Assembly (NCBI RefSeq): GCF_031846645.1 | Contig: NZ_JAVRHN010000013.1 | Coordinates: 49,299 to 113,298 of the forward strand | DNA: 64,000 nucleotides | Reading direction: 5' to 3' | Origin: Autumnicola psychrophila | GTDB taxonomy: Bacteria > Bacteroidota > Bacteroidia > Flavobacteriales > Flavobacteriaceae | In this document: positions 44,999 through 54,342 of the stretch, in pieces | How the letters are laid out: each line of letters opens with the position of its first letter | How positions within the stretch are numbered: position 1 is the first letter of the stretch | Program-made: the position numbers and the translations under genes | Notes under the pieces: generated by a model | The model's input: only the letters and a program-made list of their open reading frames with translations | Told to the model about the DNA's origin: nothing | Databases searched by the model: none

Positions 44999-46003
44999 AT
45001 GAAAATCAGACTATTAAGCTTAATTCTATGCCTTTTTTCTATCAAATCTTTTGCTTCAAATTACCACCAGACCTCTGTTATTATTGATACAACAGAAGCC
45101 GGTGAAAATAATGCTTTAAAGGACTCTACAGAGACAGATGTTACCAATTACTGGGACGAAAAAAATGCTGTGGGGCTGGATTTTAATGAAGTGGCCTTTG
45201 TAAACTGGAGTAGTGGGGGTAACAATTCCATTTCTGCTTTACTACATGGAGACTTCGAAAGAAATTATAAAAAGAAACTTACCAACTGGAGAAATTCAGC
45301 AGTTATCAGGTATGGGATAAACGCTCAGGAGGGGAGGGAAGTGAGAAAGACAGAAGATGAGCTGGTGTTTAGTTCCTCTTTTGGTTATAGAAGGGATTCC
45401 ACTTCTAATTTTTATTACTCTGCAAAAATGGATTTTAACACGCAGTTTACTAATGGTTACCGCTATCCTGAAACAGATAAGCCTATTTCAAAATTTATGG
45501 CACCCGGTTATTTATTCCTGGGGGTTGGTGCAGAATTTTCACATCCCAATGAGGATTTAACGGCTTATTTTTCTCCTATTACTCAAAAATCAACTTTCGT
45601 GCTGGATCAGCGCCTGGCCAATGAAGGAATGTTTGGGGTTACTCCGGCAATTAGGGATGAGGAAGGAAATCTAATTGAAGAAGGGGAAAGCGTGCGTACG
45701 GAAATTGGATTACTGCTCACGAGTAAATTCTCCAAGGAAGTTTTTGAAAATGTAAACCTTAAAAACAGGCTTAGCTTGTATTCAGATTATCTTAATAAAT
45801 TTGGAAACATAGATGTAGACTGGCAGATTAATGTCAACTTAAAAGTAAATGATTTTATAAAAGCCAACGTCGGTTCCCAAGTACGTTATGACGATGATGT
45901 GAAGTATAAGGAAGATATTGATGGCGACGGCGAACTGGAAACCACCGGGCCAAGGATTCAATTTAAGCAAACGCTGGGAGTTGGTGTGGTCTATGAATTT
46001 TAA
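44999..46003 (+). CDS. DUF3078 outer-membrane barrel-like protein
   Basis: The 334-residue protein has a signal peptide (1-19) and the DUF3078 pattern: WDEKNAVGLDFNEVAFVNWSSGGNNSIS, YGINAQEGREVRKTEDEL, and FMAPGYLFLGVGAEF. It ends in GVGVVYEF as barrels do. In flavobacteria this family frequently follows dxs; its role is unknown. Confidence 0.9.
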   Translation: MKIRLLSLILCLFSIKSFASNYHQTSVIIDTTEAGENNALKDSTETDVTNYWDEKNAVGLDFNEVAFVNWSSGGNNSISALLHGDFERNYKKKLTNWRNSAVIRYGINAQEGREVRKTEDELVFSSSFGYRRDSTSNFYYSAKMDFNTQFTNGYRYPETDKPISKFMAPGYLFLGVGAEFSHPNEDLTAYFSPITQKSTFVLDQRLANEGMFGVTPAIRDEEGNLIEEGESVRTEIGLLLTSKFSKEVFENVNLKNRLSLYSDYLNKFGNIDVDWQINVNLKVNDFIKANVGSQVRYDDDVKYKEDIDGDGELETTGPRIQFKQTLGVGVVYEF

Positions 46004-46034
46004 TTATTTTTTAAAGAACCTGCTGAAGTCTGCT

Positions 46035-47378
46035 TTATATTCTAAAACCTTTGTATTTTTCAAAGGAAGCCACCGTAAATCCATCTGTAAGGGAAGCAGT
46101 ATATGAACAAATCTGTAACAGACTTTGATAAACTGATTGCTCTTCAGAAATTTTAAGTTTAGGCACTGACCGTTTTACCAGCTTGTGAAAATTAGATTCG
46201 GAAGTAGGATCTTCGGGCAAAAATGCGTGGGTGTAGGTATCAAGCAAATGCGTGAGCATTTTATACCCGGCAATTTCTTTACCAATTACTTCTTCGCTTT
46301 GGTAAATGCGTTCCACGCTAATTTTAATGATGTCCTTGATCTGTGCCTCAAAACTGCTATTATCGAACAGGGATTCGTGAAATTCTCCTGCAAGAATGGC
46401 TTCTTCATTTTTTAGAAAAATTTCCACAGCTTCGGTAATAAGGGTGTTTATAGCAAGGGCGCGCAGGTAACTCAACCTGTCAGCGGTATTGGTCAGGCTG
46501 TTGTATTTAGAGGTATTAATGCTGTTTTTTACCAGTTTTATCAAGTATTCCAGCGCATATTCCTCATCAATTAATCCGAGGTTGATGCCGTCTTCAAAAT
46601 CGATGATGGTATAGCAAATATCATCTGCGGCTTCTACGAGGAAGGCTAAAGGGTGCCTCGAAAAACTCACATTATCGCCGTTTCTTGTTTGGGTTAGTCC
46701 CAGTTCTTCAGCAACCTCGAGAAAAGTTTCTTTTTCTGATTGAAAAAATCCGAATTTTTTGTCGCCGATATTTTGAGTGGGTTTATGCGGAAGGGATTCT
46801 TTGGGGTATTTCGTGAAAGCTCCTAAAGTAGCGTAAGATAACCGAATTCCGCCATCAATTCCCGGCCTGTTTTCGGTTAGAATTTTGAATCCGTTCGCGT
46901 TACCTTCAAATTTTGCCAAATCCTGATATTGGGTGGCAGTAAGTTGCTTTTTAAAACGTTGTCCGTTGCCATGACTGAAGTATTCTCCTATTGCTTTTTC
47001 TCCGGAATGGCCAAAAGGCGGATTGCCGATATCATGGGCAAGTGCAGCCGCAGCAACAATAGCCCCAAAATCGTTCATCTGGTAACCGTGAATCGTGGAA
47101 AGGTGCGGATGTTTTTCCAGGATTTTTTGACCTGCCAGTCTTCCCAAAGAACGACCAACTACAGAAACTTCCAGGCTATGCGTTAACCGCGTATGGACAA
47201 AATCGGTTTTAGAAAGCGGAATGACCTGGGTTTTATCCTGAAGACTACGAAAGGCAGAAGAAAAAATAATCCGGTCATAATCCACTTCAAAACCTAAGCG
47301 GGTTTCATTTTGTTCTTTTCTAAGCCTTTTATGCGTGTCGCCGTAGCGTTTAAGTGAAAGGAGTTGTTCCCAGTTCAT
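46035..47378 (-). CDS. dgt: Deoxyguanosinetriphosphate triphosphohydrolase
   Basis: The 447-residue HD-domain enzyme has the N-terminal RIIFSSAFRSLQDKTQVIPL, THSLEVSVVGRSLG, the HD motif AAALAHDIGNPPFGHSGE and the late DDICYTIIDFEDGI. It hydrolyses dNTPs to deoxynucleosides and triphosphate. It lies downstream of nrdA on the same strand, so dNTP making and breaking genes sit together. Confidence 0.95.
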   Translation of the reverse strand: MNWEQLLSLKRYGDTHKRLRKEQNETRLGFEVDYDRIIFSSAFRSLQDKTQVIPLSKTDFVHTRLTHSLEVSVVGRSLGRLAGQKILEKHPHLSTIHGYQMNDFGAIVAAAALAHDIGNPPFGHSGEKAIGEYFSHGNGQRFKKQLTATQYQDLAKFEGNANGFKILTENRPGIDGGIRLSYATLGAFTKYPKESLPHKPTQNIGDKKFGFFQSEKETFLEVAEELGLTQTRNGDNVSFSRHPLAFLVEAADDICYTIIDFEDGINLGLIDEEYALEYLIKLVKNSINTSKYNSLTNTADRLSYLRALAINTLITEAVEIFLKNEEAILAGEFHESLFDNSSFEAQIKDIIKISVERIYQSEEVIGKEIAGYKMLTHLLDTYTHAFLPEDPTSESNFHKLVKRSVPKLKISEEQSVYQSLLQICSYTASLTDGFTVASFEKYKGFRI

Positions 47379-47480
47379 TTTAATTTGTTTGCTTCTGCGG
47401 CAAATTTAGTTCACTTTCACGAGAAACTTCTCCTGAGACGTATGGATTCTGAATTAACTCTGAACATTCCCTTCAATTTC

Positions 47481-47560
47481 TCCCGCAGATACCGCTGATT
47501 TACGCAGATCTCAAAAGTTTTAGAGAAAGTACTCTGCGATTATCTGCGCGATCTGCGGGA
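47481..47560. repeat. REP-like inverted repeat between dgt and nrdA
   Basis: TCCCGCAGAT (47481-47490) and ATCTGCGGGA (47551-47560) are perfect 10-bp arms; between them CGCAGAT/ATCTGCG units recur several times. This CAGAT-rich repeat type is common between Bacteroidota genes. Confidence 0.65.
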
Positions 47561-47571
47561 CTATTTTCTAT

Positions 47572-47598
47572 ATGCCGATAATTGCCAATTTAAGAGCC
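47572..47598 (+). repeat. Dispersed hairpin repeat, copy 3, overlapping the nrdA stop
   Basis: ATGCCGATAATTGCCA is followed by ATTTAAGAGCC. The exact core CGATAATTGCCA is present. Its right part includes the last codons of nrdA (stop at 47590-47592). Confidence 0.65.
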
Positions 47599-50049
47599 AC
47601 ACATTAAACAGTCGTCACCTTCGCCTTCTTTGGATTGTGCGATGATCGCACGTATTTCTTCCGGAGAAAGGGAACTTTCGTCTGTAACCACGTTGGCAGG
47701 AGCCGGGTTCTGGTTTTGCACAATTTCCGCGGCACTTTCAGGGGCTTTTTGAGTGGTTTCAGCTATTGGTTGCGCTTTTTTCTCTTTTTCAAGGGTAAAT
47801 TTTATAGCATCTACCGCACTTTTGGTCCTTAAGTAGTACATTCCGGTCTTTAAGCCGCTTTTCCAGGCATAGAAGTGCATGGAAGTCAGTTTTCCGTAGT
47901 TTGCATTTTCCATAAATAGGTTAAGCGACTGTGACTGGTCAATAAAATAGCCACGCTGGCGCGACATATCAATAATATCCTTCATACTGAGTTCCCAAAC
48001 GGTCTTGTAAAGCTCTTTAAGCTCCTGCGGAATTACATCAATATCCTGAACCGACCCGTTATTTCTCATAATGGCGTTTTTTACATCATCTGTCCAAAGA
48101 TTCTGCTCTACGAGATCTTCCAGCAGGTGTTTATTAACTACAATAAATTCCCCGGAAAGTACCCGGCGGGTGTATATGTTGGAAGTGTAAGGCTCAAAAG
48201 CCTCATTATTGCCCAAAATCTGGGAAGTGGAAGCCGTTGGCATAGGTGCTACAAGAAGTGAATTCCGCACTCCATTTTTCACTACCTGCTTGCGCAGTTT
48301 TGCCCAATCCCATCTCCCGCTAAGGTCTTCATCTTTTATTCCCCAAAGGTTATACTGAAATTCTCCCTGGCTGATTGGGGAACCTTCAAAAGTGGAATAT
48401 GGTCCTTCTTCTTTGGCTAATTCCATAGAAGCTGTGACTGCAGCGAAATAAAGCGTTTCAAAAATATCCTGATTTAGCGCTTTTGCTGCGTCGCTTGTAA
48501 ACGGAAGCCTGAGTTTAATAAAAGTATCTGCCAATCCCTGAACTCCAAGTCCTACCGGACGGTGGCGCATGTTGGAATTTTCAGCTTCTTTTACCGGATA
48601 ATAATTGCGATCTATTACCTTGTTCAGGTTTTTGGTAACGCGTTTCGTGATTTTATAAAGCTCTTTATGGTCGAATTCTCCGTTTTTCACGAACATTGGC
48701 AAAGCAATTGAAGCGAGGTTGCAAACCGCCACTTCATCTGGACTGGTGTATTCCATAATTTCGGTACACAAGTTCGAAGAGCGGATGGTTCCCAGGTTTT
48801 TCTGATTCGACTTTCTATTCGCCGAATCTTTATATAACATATAAGGCGTACCAGTTTCTATTTGAGACTCCAGGATTTTCTCCCAAAGTTCTCGGGCTTT
48901 TATGCTTCTTCTGCCTTTTCCTTCAGCTTCATATTGTGAATAAAGCTTTTCAAATTCTTCTCCGTGAATATCAAATAATCCCGGGCATTCATGAGGGCAC
49001 ATTAAAGTCCATTCAGCATTTTCTTCTACACGCTGCATAAAAAGATCCGGCATCCACATGGCGTAGAATAAATCGCGCGCACGCATTTCTTCTTTTCCGT
49101 GGTTCTTTTTAAGATCAAGAAAATCGAAAATATCGGCATGCCATGGCTCCACATACATAGCAAAAGAACCTTTACGTTTACCGCCGCCCTGGTCTACATA
49201 ACGGGCAGTATCGTTGAATACCCTTAGCATGGGAACAATTCCGTTAGAAGTACCGTTGGTGCCGGAAATATAAGAGCCTGTTGCACGAACGTTGTGAATT
49301 GACAGACCTATCCCGCCTGCAGACTGGGAAATCTTTGCGGTTTGCTTAAGCGTGTCGTAAATACCGTCGATGCTGTCGTCTTTCATGGTAAGCAGAAAGC
49401 AGGACGACATTTGAGGTTTTGGAGTTCCCGAATTAAAAAGTGTTGGGGTAGCGTGAGTAAAATATTTCTTGGACATCAACTCATAAGTCTCTATCGCGGC
49501 TTCTATATCGTTTAAATGAATACCAATAGAGACACGCATTAGCATGTGTTGCGGCCGTTCAGCAATTTTGCCGTTCAATTTCAATAAATAGGATCGCTCC
49601 AGGGTTTTAAAGCCGAAATAATCATAGCCAAAATCACGGTTATAAATTATTGTTGAATCCAGTAACTCTTTGTTTTTCTGAATAACTTCATGAACATCAT
49701 CTGCCAGAAGTGGTGCTTTTTCACCGGTTCTTGGATTGATGTACTCATAAAGATCTGTCATCACTTCAGAAAAAGTCTTCTTCGTATTTTTATGAAGGTT
49801 GGAAACTGAAATACGTGCAGCAAGTTTGGCGTAGTCGGGATGAGACGTGGTCATCGTAGCGGCAATTTCTGCAGCAAGGTTGTCGAGTTCACTCGTCGTT
49901 ACATTGTCGTATAGGCCTTCTATTACCCGCATGGCAACTTTAACAGGATCTACCAATTCGTTAAGTCCGTAACAAAGCTTTTTAACCCGGGCGGTGATTT
50001 TGTCGAACATTACGGGTTCTCTGTGTCCGTCTCTTTTTACTACATACAT
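47590..50049 (-). CDS. nrdA: Ribonucleoside-diphosphate reductase, alpha subunit
   Basis: The 819-residue class Ia large subunit has an ATP-cone (MYVVKRDGHREPVMFDKITARV), the catalytic core (FNSGTPKPQMSSCFLL, SQSAGGIGLSIHNVRATGS, RSSNLCTEIMEYTSPDEVAVCNLASI, NRNYYP-like stretch and PTASTSQILGNNEAFEP), and the C-terminal redox pair CLMCGS. It reduces NDPs to dNDPs with NrdB. The stop lies inside a dispersed repeat. nrdB is 122 bp upstream on the same strand. Confidence 0.96.
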   Translation of the reverse strand: MYVVKRDGHREPVMFDKITARVKKLCYGLNELVDPVKVAMRVIEGLYDNVTTSELDNLAAEIAATMTTSHPDYAKLAARISVSNLHKNTKKTFSEVMTDLYEYINPRTGEKAPLLADDVHEVIQKNKELLDSTIIYNRDFGYDYFGFKTLERSYLLKLNGKIAERPQHMLMRVSIGIHLNDIEAAIETYELMSKKYFTHATPTLFNSGTPKPQMSSCFLLTMKDDSIDGIYDTLKQTAKISQSAGGIGLSIHNVRATGSYISGTNGTSNGIVPMLRVFNDTARYVDQGGGKRKGSFAMYVEPWHADIFDFLDLKKNHGKEEMRARDLFYAMWMPDLFMQRVEENAEWTLMCPHECPGLFDIHGEEFEKLYSQYEAEGKGRRSIKARELWEKILESQIETGTPYMLYKDSANRKSNQKNLGTIRSSNLCTEIMEYTSPDEVAVCNLASIALPMFVKNGEFDHKELYKITKRVTKNLNKVIDRNYYPVKEAENSNMRHRPVGLGVQGLADTFIKLRLPFTSDAAKALNQDIFETLYFAAVTASMELAKEEGPYSTFEGSPISQGEFQYNLWGIKDEDLSGRWDWAKLRKQVVKNGVRNSLLVAPMPTASTSQILGNNEAFEPYTSNIYTRRVLSGEFIVVNKHLLEDLVEQNLWTDDVKNAIMRNNGSVQDIDVIPQELKELYKTVWELSMKDIIDMSRQRGYFIDQSQSLNLFMENANYGKLTSMHFYAWKSGLKTGMYYLRTKSAVDAIKFTLEKEKKAQPIAETTQKAPESAAEIVQNQNPAPANVVTDESSLSPEEIRAIIAQSKEGEGDDCLMCGS

Positions 50050-50064
50050 ATTGCCAATATTTTG

Positions 50065-50171
50065 GTGCCCTACCGGCCTCCCGAGAGGGAGGGATTGTAG
50101 GCGTTTATTTTTTAATGTGCTTCCCCTTTTGATAGAGCCGGGGAAATGGTTTTATTCGGGAGTTCTGGAGC
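50065..50171. repeat. C/G-rich repeat in the nrdB-nrdA gap
   Basis: GGCCTCCCGAGAGGGAGGG at 50076-50094 makes a short hairpin, related to the repeats at 14491 and 23402. Confidence 0.35.
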
Positions 50172-51149
50172 TTAAAAATCAGCGTCGAAACTGATTTTAT
50201 CTGAATCTTTGTCTTTGTTCATTACCCCGGCTTTCTGGTATTCTCCAACCCTTTTTTCGAAGAAATTGGTTTTTCCCTGCAGGTTGATCATATCCATAAA
50301 ATCGAATGGATTGGATGAGCCATATTCTTTCTCACATTCCAGCTCTACAAGAAGCCTGTCCGTTACAAATTCCAGGTATTGCGTCATTAATTTTGCATTC
50401 ATGCCAATAAGACTTGCCGGTAATGACTCCGTAATAAATTCACGTTCAATATTAAGCGCATCGATAAGAATTGCCCTGATGCGTTCTTTAGGCACCTGGT
50501 TTATAAGATGGTTATTATGCAGGTGAACCGCAAAGTCACAGTGCACACCTTCATCCCGGGAAATTAATTCATTAGAGAAAGTAAGACCGGGCATAAGTCC
50601 ACGTTTCTTAAGCCAAAAGATAGAGCAGAAGGATCCTGAAAAGAAAATTCCTTCTACAGCAGCAAAAGCGATTAGGCGTTCAGCGAAAGAATCAGATTCT
50701 ATCCATTTAAGTGCCCACTGTGCTTTCTTCTGAATAGCAGGAAATACTTCAATTGCTTTAAAAAGCTGATCTTTTTCTTTCTCATCCTTTACGTAAGTGT
50801 CAATAAGGAGCGAATAGGTTTCAGAATGGATATTTTCCATCATAATCTGAAATCCGTAGAAGAACTTGGCTTCAGCATACTGTACCTCGTTCACGAAATT
50901 TTCAGCAAGATTTTCATTTACAATTCCGTCGGAAGCTGCAAAAAATGCAAGAATATGCTTTATAAAATAGCGCTCGTCTGAATTTAGCTTGTTGTTCCAA
51001 TCATCCAGATCCTGATGTAGATCAATCTCCTCGGCTGTCCAGAAACTAGCCTCCATTTTTTTGTACCAATCCCAAATATCATGATGTTTAATTGGGAAAA
51101 TTACAAATCGATCTTTGTTTTCTTGTAGAATGGGTTCAAGCTGCGCCAT
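50172..51149 (-). CDS. nrdB: Ribonucleoside-diphosphate reductase, beta subunit
   Basis: The 325-residue class Ia small subunit has the di-iron/tyrosyl-radical helices: radical Tyr in KFFYGFQIMMENIHSETYSL, AAVEGIFFSGSFCSI, and SRDEGVHCDFAV. The C-terminal tail ISFDADF binds NrdA. It is closer to eukaryote-type R2 than to E. coli NrdB, typical for the phylum. No NrdR box was found upstream. Confidence 0.96.
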   Translation of the reverse strand: MAQLEPILQENKDRFVIFPIKHHDIWDWYKKMEASFWTAEEIDLHQDLDDWNNKLNSDERYFIKHILAFFAASDGIVNENLAENFVNEVQYAEAKFFYGFQIMMENIHSETYSLLIDTYVKDEKEKDQLFKAIEVFPAIQKKAQWALKWIESDSFAERLIAFAAVEGIFFSGSFCSIFWLKKRGLMPGLTFSNELISRDEGVHCDFAVHLHNNHLINQVPKERIRAILIDALNIEREFITESLPASLIGMNAKLMTQYLEFVTDRLLVELECEKEYGSSNPFDFMDMINLQGKTNFFEKRVGEYQKAGVMNKDKDSDKISFDADF

Positions 51150-51637
51150 GGGGAGTAGAGTTTTTAGTGTTTGTTAACATAACTGAGTATAACAAATATG
51201 GAGAAATGTAAATGATTTTGGAAGATGTAAGGGGAAAGCTTTTCAACAAAGTTTTGAACATGATAGAAAGGAAGGTTTACTGATTTGGCAAAAGATGTGG
51301 ATTTTAATAGATTGTTATTCAACTATTTAAGATTAATTCATAGTGGGGTGTCCATTGTATAAATAAGGGGCTTTATGTAGTGAGATGGTAGAATTGGCGG
51401 CTGCTACAGGATGCAATTCCGCTTTAGTTTTTAAGATGAATTTTGAATTTTTCTGCGAACTATTTGGTCTCGTGATGGATCCGGTTTTAAGAGAATTTTT
51501 AGAAATAATAAGTGCACGATGTATTGTTCTTCAAAAAGGCCGGGAAGTTTGCTGCATAAAAAATTCTGAAACAAGATTGCAGATATTTGCATGATTGCTT
51601 CAGAATTAATGTTGTGGACGGTTGCTAAAAATGGCAA
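51150..51637. other. Intergenic stretch upstream of nrdB
   Basis: It should contain the nrdB promoter. Short open frames on both strands near 51385-51637 lack any coding signal. A reverse copy of the dispersed hairpin repeat begins at its right end (51624). Confidence 0.5.
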
Positions 51638-51646
51638 TTATTGGCC
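51624..51646 (-). repeat. Dispersed hairpin repeat, copy 4
   Basis: On the minus strand: GGCCAATAATTGCCATTTTT then AGC; it is one mismatch from the core. It overlaps the end of the DUF4412 gene. Confidence 0.6.
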
Positions 51647-52459
51647 TCCCATGCTGTTGTAATTAGATTTCTTAAGAATTACGGATTCCTTTTCTATCCT
51701 TGTACAGGTCATGCTAATATTGTTTTTTTCTTTTCTCTTGTCCTGCATCTCCATTTCCATAAGGAGTACATCGCCATCCTGCAGCCATTCCGGATTAAAA
51801 TTCTCAGGTAAGGTATTTTGCCGGTCCTGAAACATTCCCTTAAAACCTATTCCGGCTTCATCGGTCACATAAAACCGGATGAGGTAATCATCGTTTTCCC
51901 CCTCATAGCCCTGGCAGTCAAAGCCTAAAATTGTTTTATTGCCAATCGCTTTTATTTCCATATCATCGTAAAAGTCCTCACTATCTTCGGGAGTTTCTTC
52001 TATGTCGAACCTGGAGGCCATCAGGTATTTATTTTCACCGGAAGTTATAAACATTACGCTTAGATCGTTCTCATTGTCTATTACCATAAACATCTCTCCC
52101 TGCTGCTGCATCTTGATTCCAAAATAAGGGGCGTCTTCTTTAAGGTGGTAGAGCATGTCCATTTCTCCGCTGCCGGAGGTGATTTGCATGTTGTAGAGCC
52201 AATCAAAATCGTAAGTTGCGGGTACTTCTTCGGGATCAACGTGTTGCATTCCCATAGTAAAATTACCTTCACTCAATTTTTTTTCCCAAATGGAATTTAA
52301 GCTCTTGTTTGTCTCGTTTGCTGCTTTGTCTGATACATTATCTATAGCAGCATTTTCTACTTTTTCCTGCACTTTGTTCTTTAATTTTTTCAAAAATTGT
52401 GCATCTGCGCTGGTGCTAATCAGAAATGCTGACAGGCATAGAATCACTATTTTCTTCAT
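51638..52459 (-). CDS. DUF4412-domain exported protein
   Basis: The 273-residue protein has a signal peptide (1-20), an amphipathic N-terminal helix (FLKKLKNKVQEKVENAA) and the DUF4412 domain (GEMDMLYHLKEDAPYFGIKM, ENKYLMASRFD, TILGFDCQGYEGENDDY), which also ends with a strand-rich region (VLLMEMEMQDKRKEKNNISM). Function unknown. The last codons overlap a dispersed repeat. Confidence 0.85.
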   Translation of the reverse strand: MKKIVILCLSAFLISTSADAQFLKKLKNKVQEKVENAAIDNVSDKAANETNKSLNSIWEKKLSEGNFTMGMQHVDPEEVPATYDFDWLYNMQITSGSGEMDMLYHLKEDAPYFGIKMQQQGEMFMVIDNENDLSVMFITSGENKYLMASRFDIEETPEDSEDFYDDMEIKAIGNKTILGFDCQGYEGENDDYLIRFYVTDEAGIGFKGMFQDRQNTLPENFNPEWLQDGDVLLMEMEMQDKRKEKNNISMTCTRIEKESVILKKSNYNSMGGQ

Positions 52460-52853
52460 AATTATTTCTTTTGTGGTTATACATCATTTATAAAAAGTTA
52501 GTATAAGTTGAAGAAACTCAACTTTCAGGGGATTTGTTAAAAGAAAATTGGCTGCTAATTTCTAGCAAAAGAAAGGTAACGGGCTTCTCAGGTAATGAAT
52601 GTCTGGTTTTTTTCCATTGCTGCGTATTTATTGTTTTACAATTCAAAAATAAATACAGACGTGGGGAAAGGCCCTGAGGGAGGGTTTGCCTGTTTAATCA
52701 GGTTCAGATTTGAAATACTAAACCTTATCAGAAAAGTGTACTTTTAAAAAATAGGAGGCTCAACCTACTCTTTAAAAGATAGTTATAAATATAGGAAATA
52801 AAAAGAAGAAGTCAAAAAGGGAGTGATTGATTTTCAATCTATTAACTGGATAA
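52460..52853. other. AT-rich intergenic stretch
   Basis: No gene. A small hairpin AGTTGA-AGAAAC-TCAACT lies at 52507-52524; a C/G-rich patch at 52657-52700 is discussed under rejected items. Confidence 0.5.
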
Positions 52854-53420
52854 TCATTTAATTCTTTCTGCAACTTTCTCCAGTTCCATGTACCAGTCTT
52901 CACCAAATTTGCGGATAAGGGCTTCTTTTACAAATTTATAAACCGGAACCTGAAGTTCTGCGCCCAGGCTGCAGGCATCATCGCAAATTTGCCATCGGTG
53001 GTAATTTACTGCGGAAAATTCTGAATAGTCCTGAATGCGGACGGGATATAAATGGCAGGAGACGGGTTTTTTCCATTCGATTTCTCCCTGATTATAGGCT
53101 TCTTCAATTCCGCAAAGGGCAGTTCCCTTATCGTCAAAAGTGACATAAGCACAGTCTGCACCGTCTATTAAGGGTGTCTCAATTTCACCATTTTCGGTAG
53201 TAATAGAAGTGCCCTGCTTTTCTATGGCTTCTATTCCTTTTTTCCGAAGAAAAGGCTTTATTTTTGGATAGATTTCTTTCAAAATTTTCGCTTCCTCTTC
53301 TTCTACCGGTGCGCCGGCATCCCCGTCTATGCAACAGGCTCCTTTACAAGCTGAAAGGTTACAGACAAAATCATTTTTAATGATCTCTTCAGATACTATG
53401 GTTTTTCCTAATTGAAACAT
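52854..53420 (-). CDS. DUF3109 family cysteine-rich protein
   Basis: The 188-residue cytosolic protein has the family N-terminal Cys cluster CNLSACKGACC (Cys20-Cys30) and further conserved Cys (DCAYVTFDDKGTALCGIEEAY, SCHLYPVRI, ICDDACSLG), suggesting a metal or Fe-S site. It belongs to DUF3109 (YkgJ-like zinc/iron-chelating relatives). Function unknown. Confidence 0.92.
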   Translation of the reverse strand: MFQLGKTIVSEEIIKNDFVCNLSACKGACCIDGDAGAPVEEEEAKILKEIYPKIKPFLRKKGIEAIEKQGTSITTENGEIETPLIDGADCAYVTFDDKGTALCGIEEAYNQGEIEWKKPVSCHLYPVRIQDYSEFSAVNYHRWQICDDACSLGAELQVPVYKFVKEALIRKFGEDWYMELEKVAERIK

Positions 53421-53521
53421 AGTGCAAATATAAATTTATAAGCTTTTTTAAGTCCAAACTTCGGGTAAAATTTTATAAAAAGTTTCATTTTATAACCGAG
53501 GGAATTCTCTGAATTAAAGAC

Positions 53522-53529
53522 TAATTTTG
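53522..53529 (+). promoter_or_regulatory. -7 box of the marC operon
   Basis: TAATTTTG fits TAnnTTTG and lies 16 bases before ATG 53545, so the mRNA would have a very short leader. Confidence 0.5.
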
Positions 53530-53544
53530 CACGAAATTAGCGAT

Positions 53545-54147
53545 ATGAAAGAAATAATCACTCTAATAAAAGAAACTATAAATCTTAGAGAGATTTTCAC
53601 AGCGGGCATGGTGCTTTTTGCAGTTATTGATATTATAGGGAGTATTCCTATAATTATTGACTTAAGAAGGAAAGCTGGTCATGTTGAGAGTGAAAAGGCG
53701 GCTATCGTGGCGGGAATCTTGATGATCCTGTTTCTGTTTGTTGGAAAAGAAATTCTGAATCTTATAGGAATTGATGTTAATTCTTTTGCTGTGGCTGGTG
53801 CCTTTATCTTGTTTTTTATTGCCCTGGAAATGATATTGGGTATTTCTCTGTACAAGGATGATGCTCATGAAACAGCTTCTATTGTTCCACTTGCCTTTCC
53901 ATTAATTGCAGGTGCGGGTACAATGACTTCTATTCTCTCCTTAAGGGCTGAATATGAAACGGTAAATATTATTGTTGCTATCATTATGAATATTATATTT
54001 GTATATGCTGTTCTGAAATCTTCGGGTAAAATCGAGAGAATTCTGGGGCAGCAGGGCATTAATGTAATTAGGAAAATATTTGGGGTGATTCTGCTGGCAA
54101 TAGCAGTCAAACTTTTTGCCACAAATATCCAAAGTTTATTTCAATGA
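53545..54147 (+). CDS. MarC family integral membrane protein
   Basis: I choose ATG 53545 (MKEIITLIKET); TTG 53527 would overlap the -7 box. The 200-residue protein has six helices and the MarC pattern (FAVIDIIGSIPIIIDL, AVAGAFILFFIALEMILG, PLAFPLIAGAGTMTSI and a C-terminal IRKIFGVILLAIAVKLF). The transported substrate is unknown. The next gene overlaps its stop (ATGA). Confidence 0.93.
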   Translation: MKEIITLIKETINLREIFTAGMVLFAVIDIIGSIPIIIDLRRKAGHVESEKAAIVAGILMILFLFVGKEILNLIGIDVNSFAVAGAFILFFIALEMILGISLYKDDAHETASIVPLAFPLIAGAGTMTSILSLRAEYETVNIIVAIIMNIIFVYAVLKSSGKIERILGQQGINVIRKIFGVILLAIAVKLFATNIQSLFQ

Positions 54148-54338
54148 AAATTTTTATTTATTCTGTCATAATTTTGGCTGTTATCCTAATAGGGTATCAT
54201 GTAAGAATTCTTGACTTTGATAATCTTCTGAAAGGTGAGAGTGCTAACGCGACGGCAGCTATTCTTGCCAGTTTCTGTGTAGTTCTATTAATGGCTATCC
54301 TTCTGGTTTCGAGAAAAATTTCCAGAAAGAATTCTTGA
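54144..54338 (+). CDS. Small two-helix membrane protein
   Basis: The 64-residue protein has two transmembrane helices (about 2-18 and 39-57) and a basic C-terminus (SRKISRKNS). It overlaps marC by 4 nt and is followed by the flavoprotein gene after 4 bp, so all three are translationally coupled. I do not recognise the family. Confidence 0.75.
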   Translation: MKIFIYSVIILAVILIGYHVRILDFDNLLKGESANATAAILASFCVVLLMAILLVSRKISRKNS

Positions 54339-54342
54339 ATTG

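Noticed and set aside
51150..51380. NrdR-box search upstream of nrdB
   Set aside because: No pair of ACAnTATATnTnGT-like boxes was visible.
51385..51637. Short open frames in the nrdB upstream gap
   Set aside because: Both strands are open by chance, no start context or homology is visible, and the area holds a dispersed repeat.
52657..52710. TPP-riboswitch-like words (GGCCCTGAGGG, CAGGTTC)
   Set aside because: The order and spacing do not build the TPP fold and no thiamine gene is adjacent.
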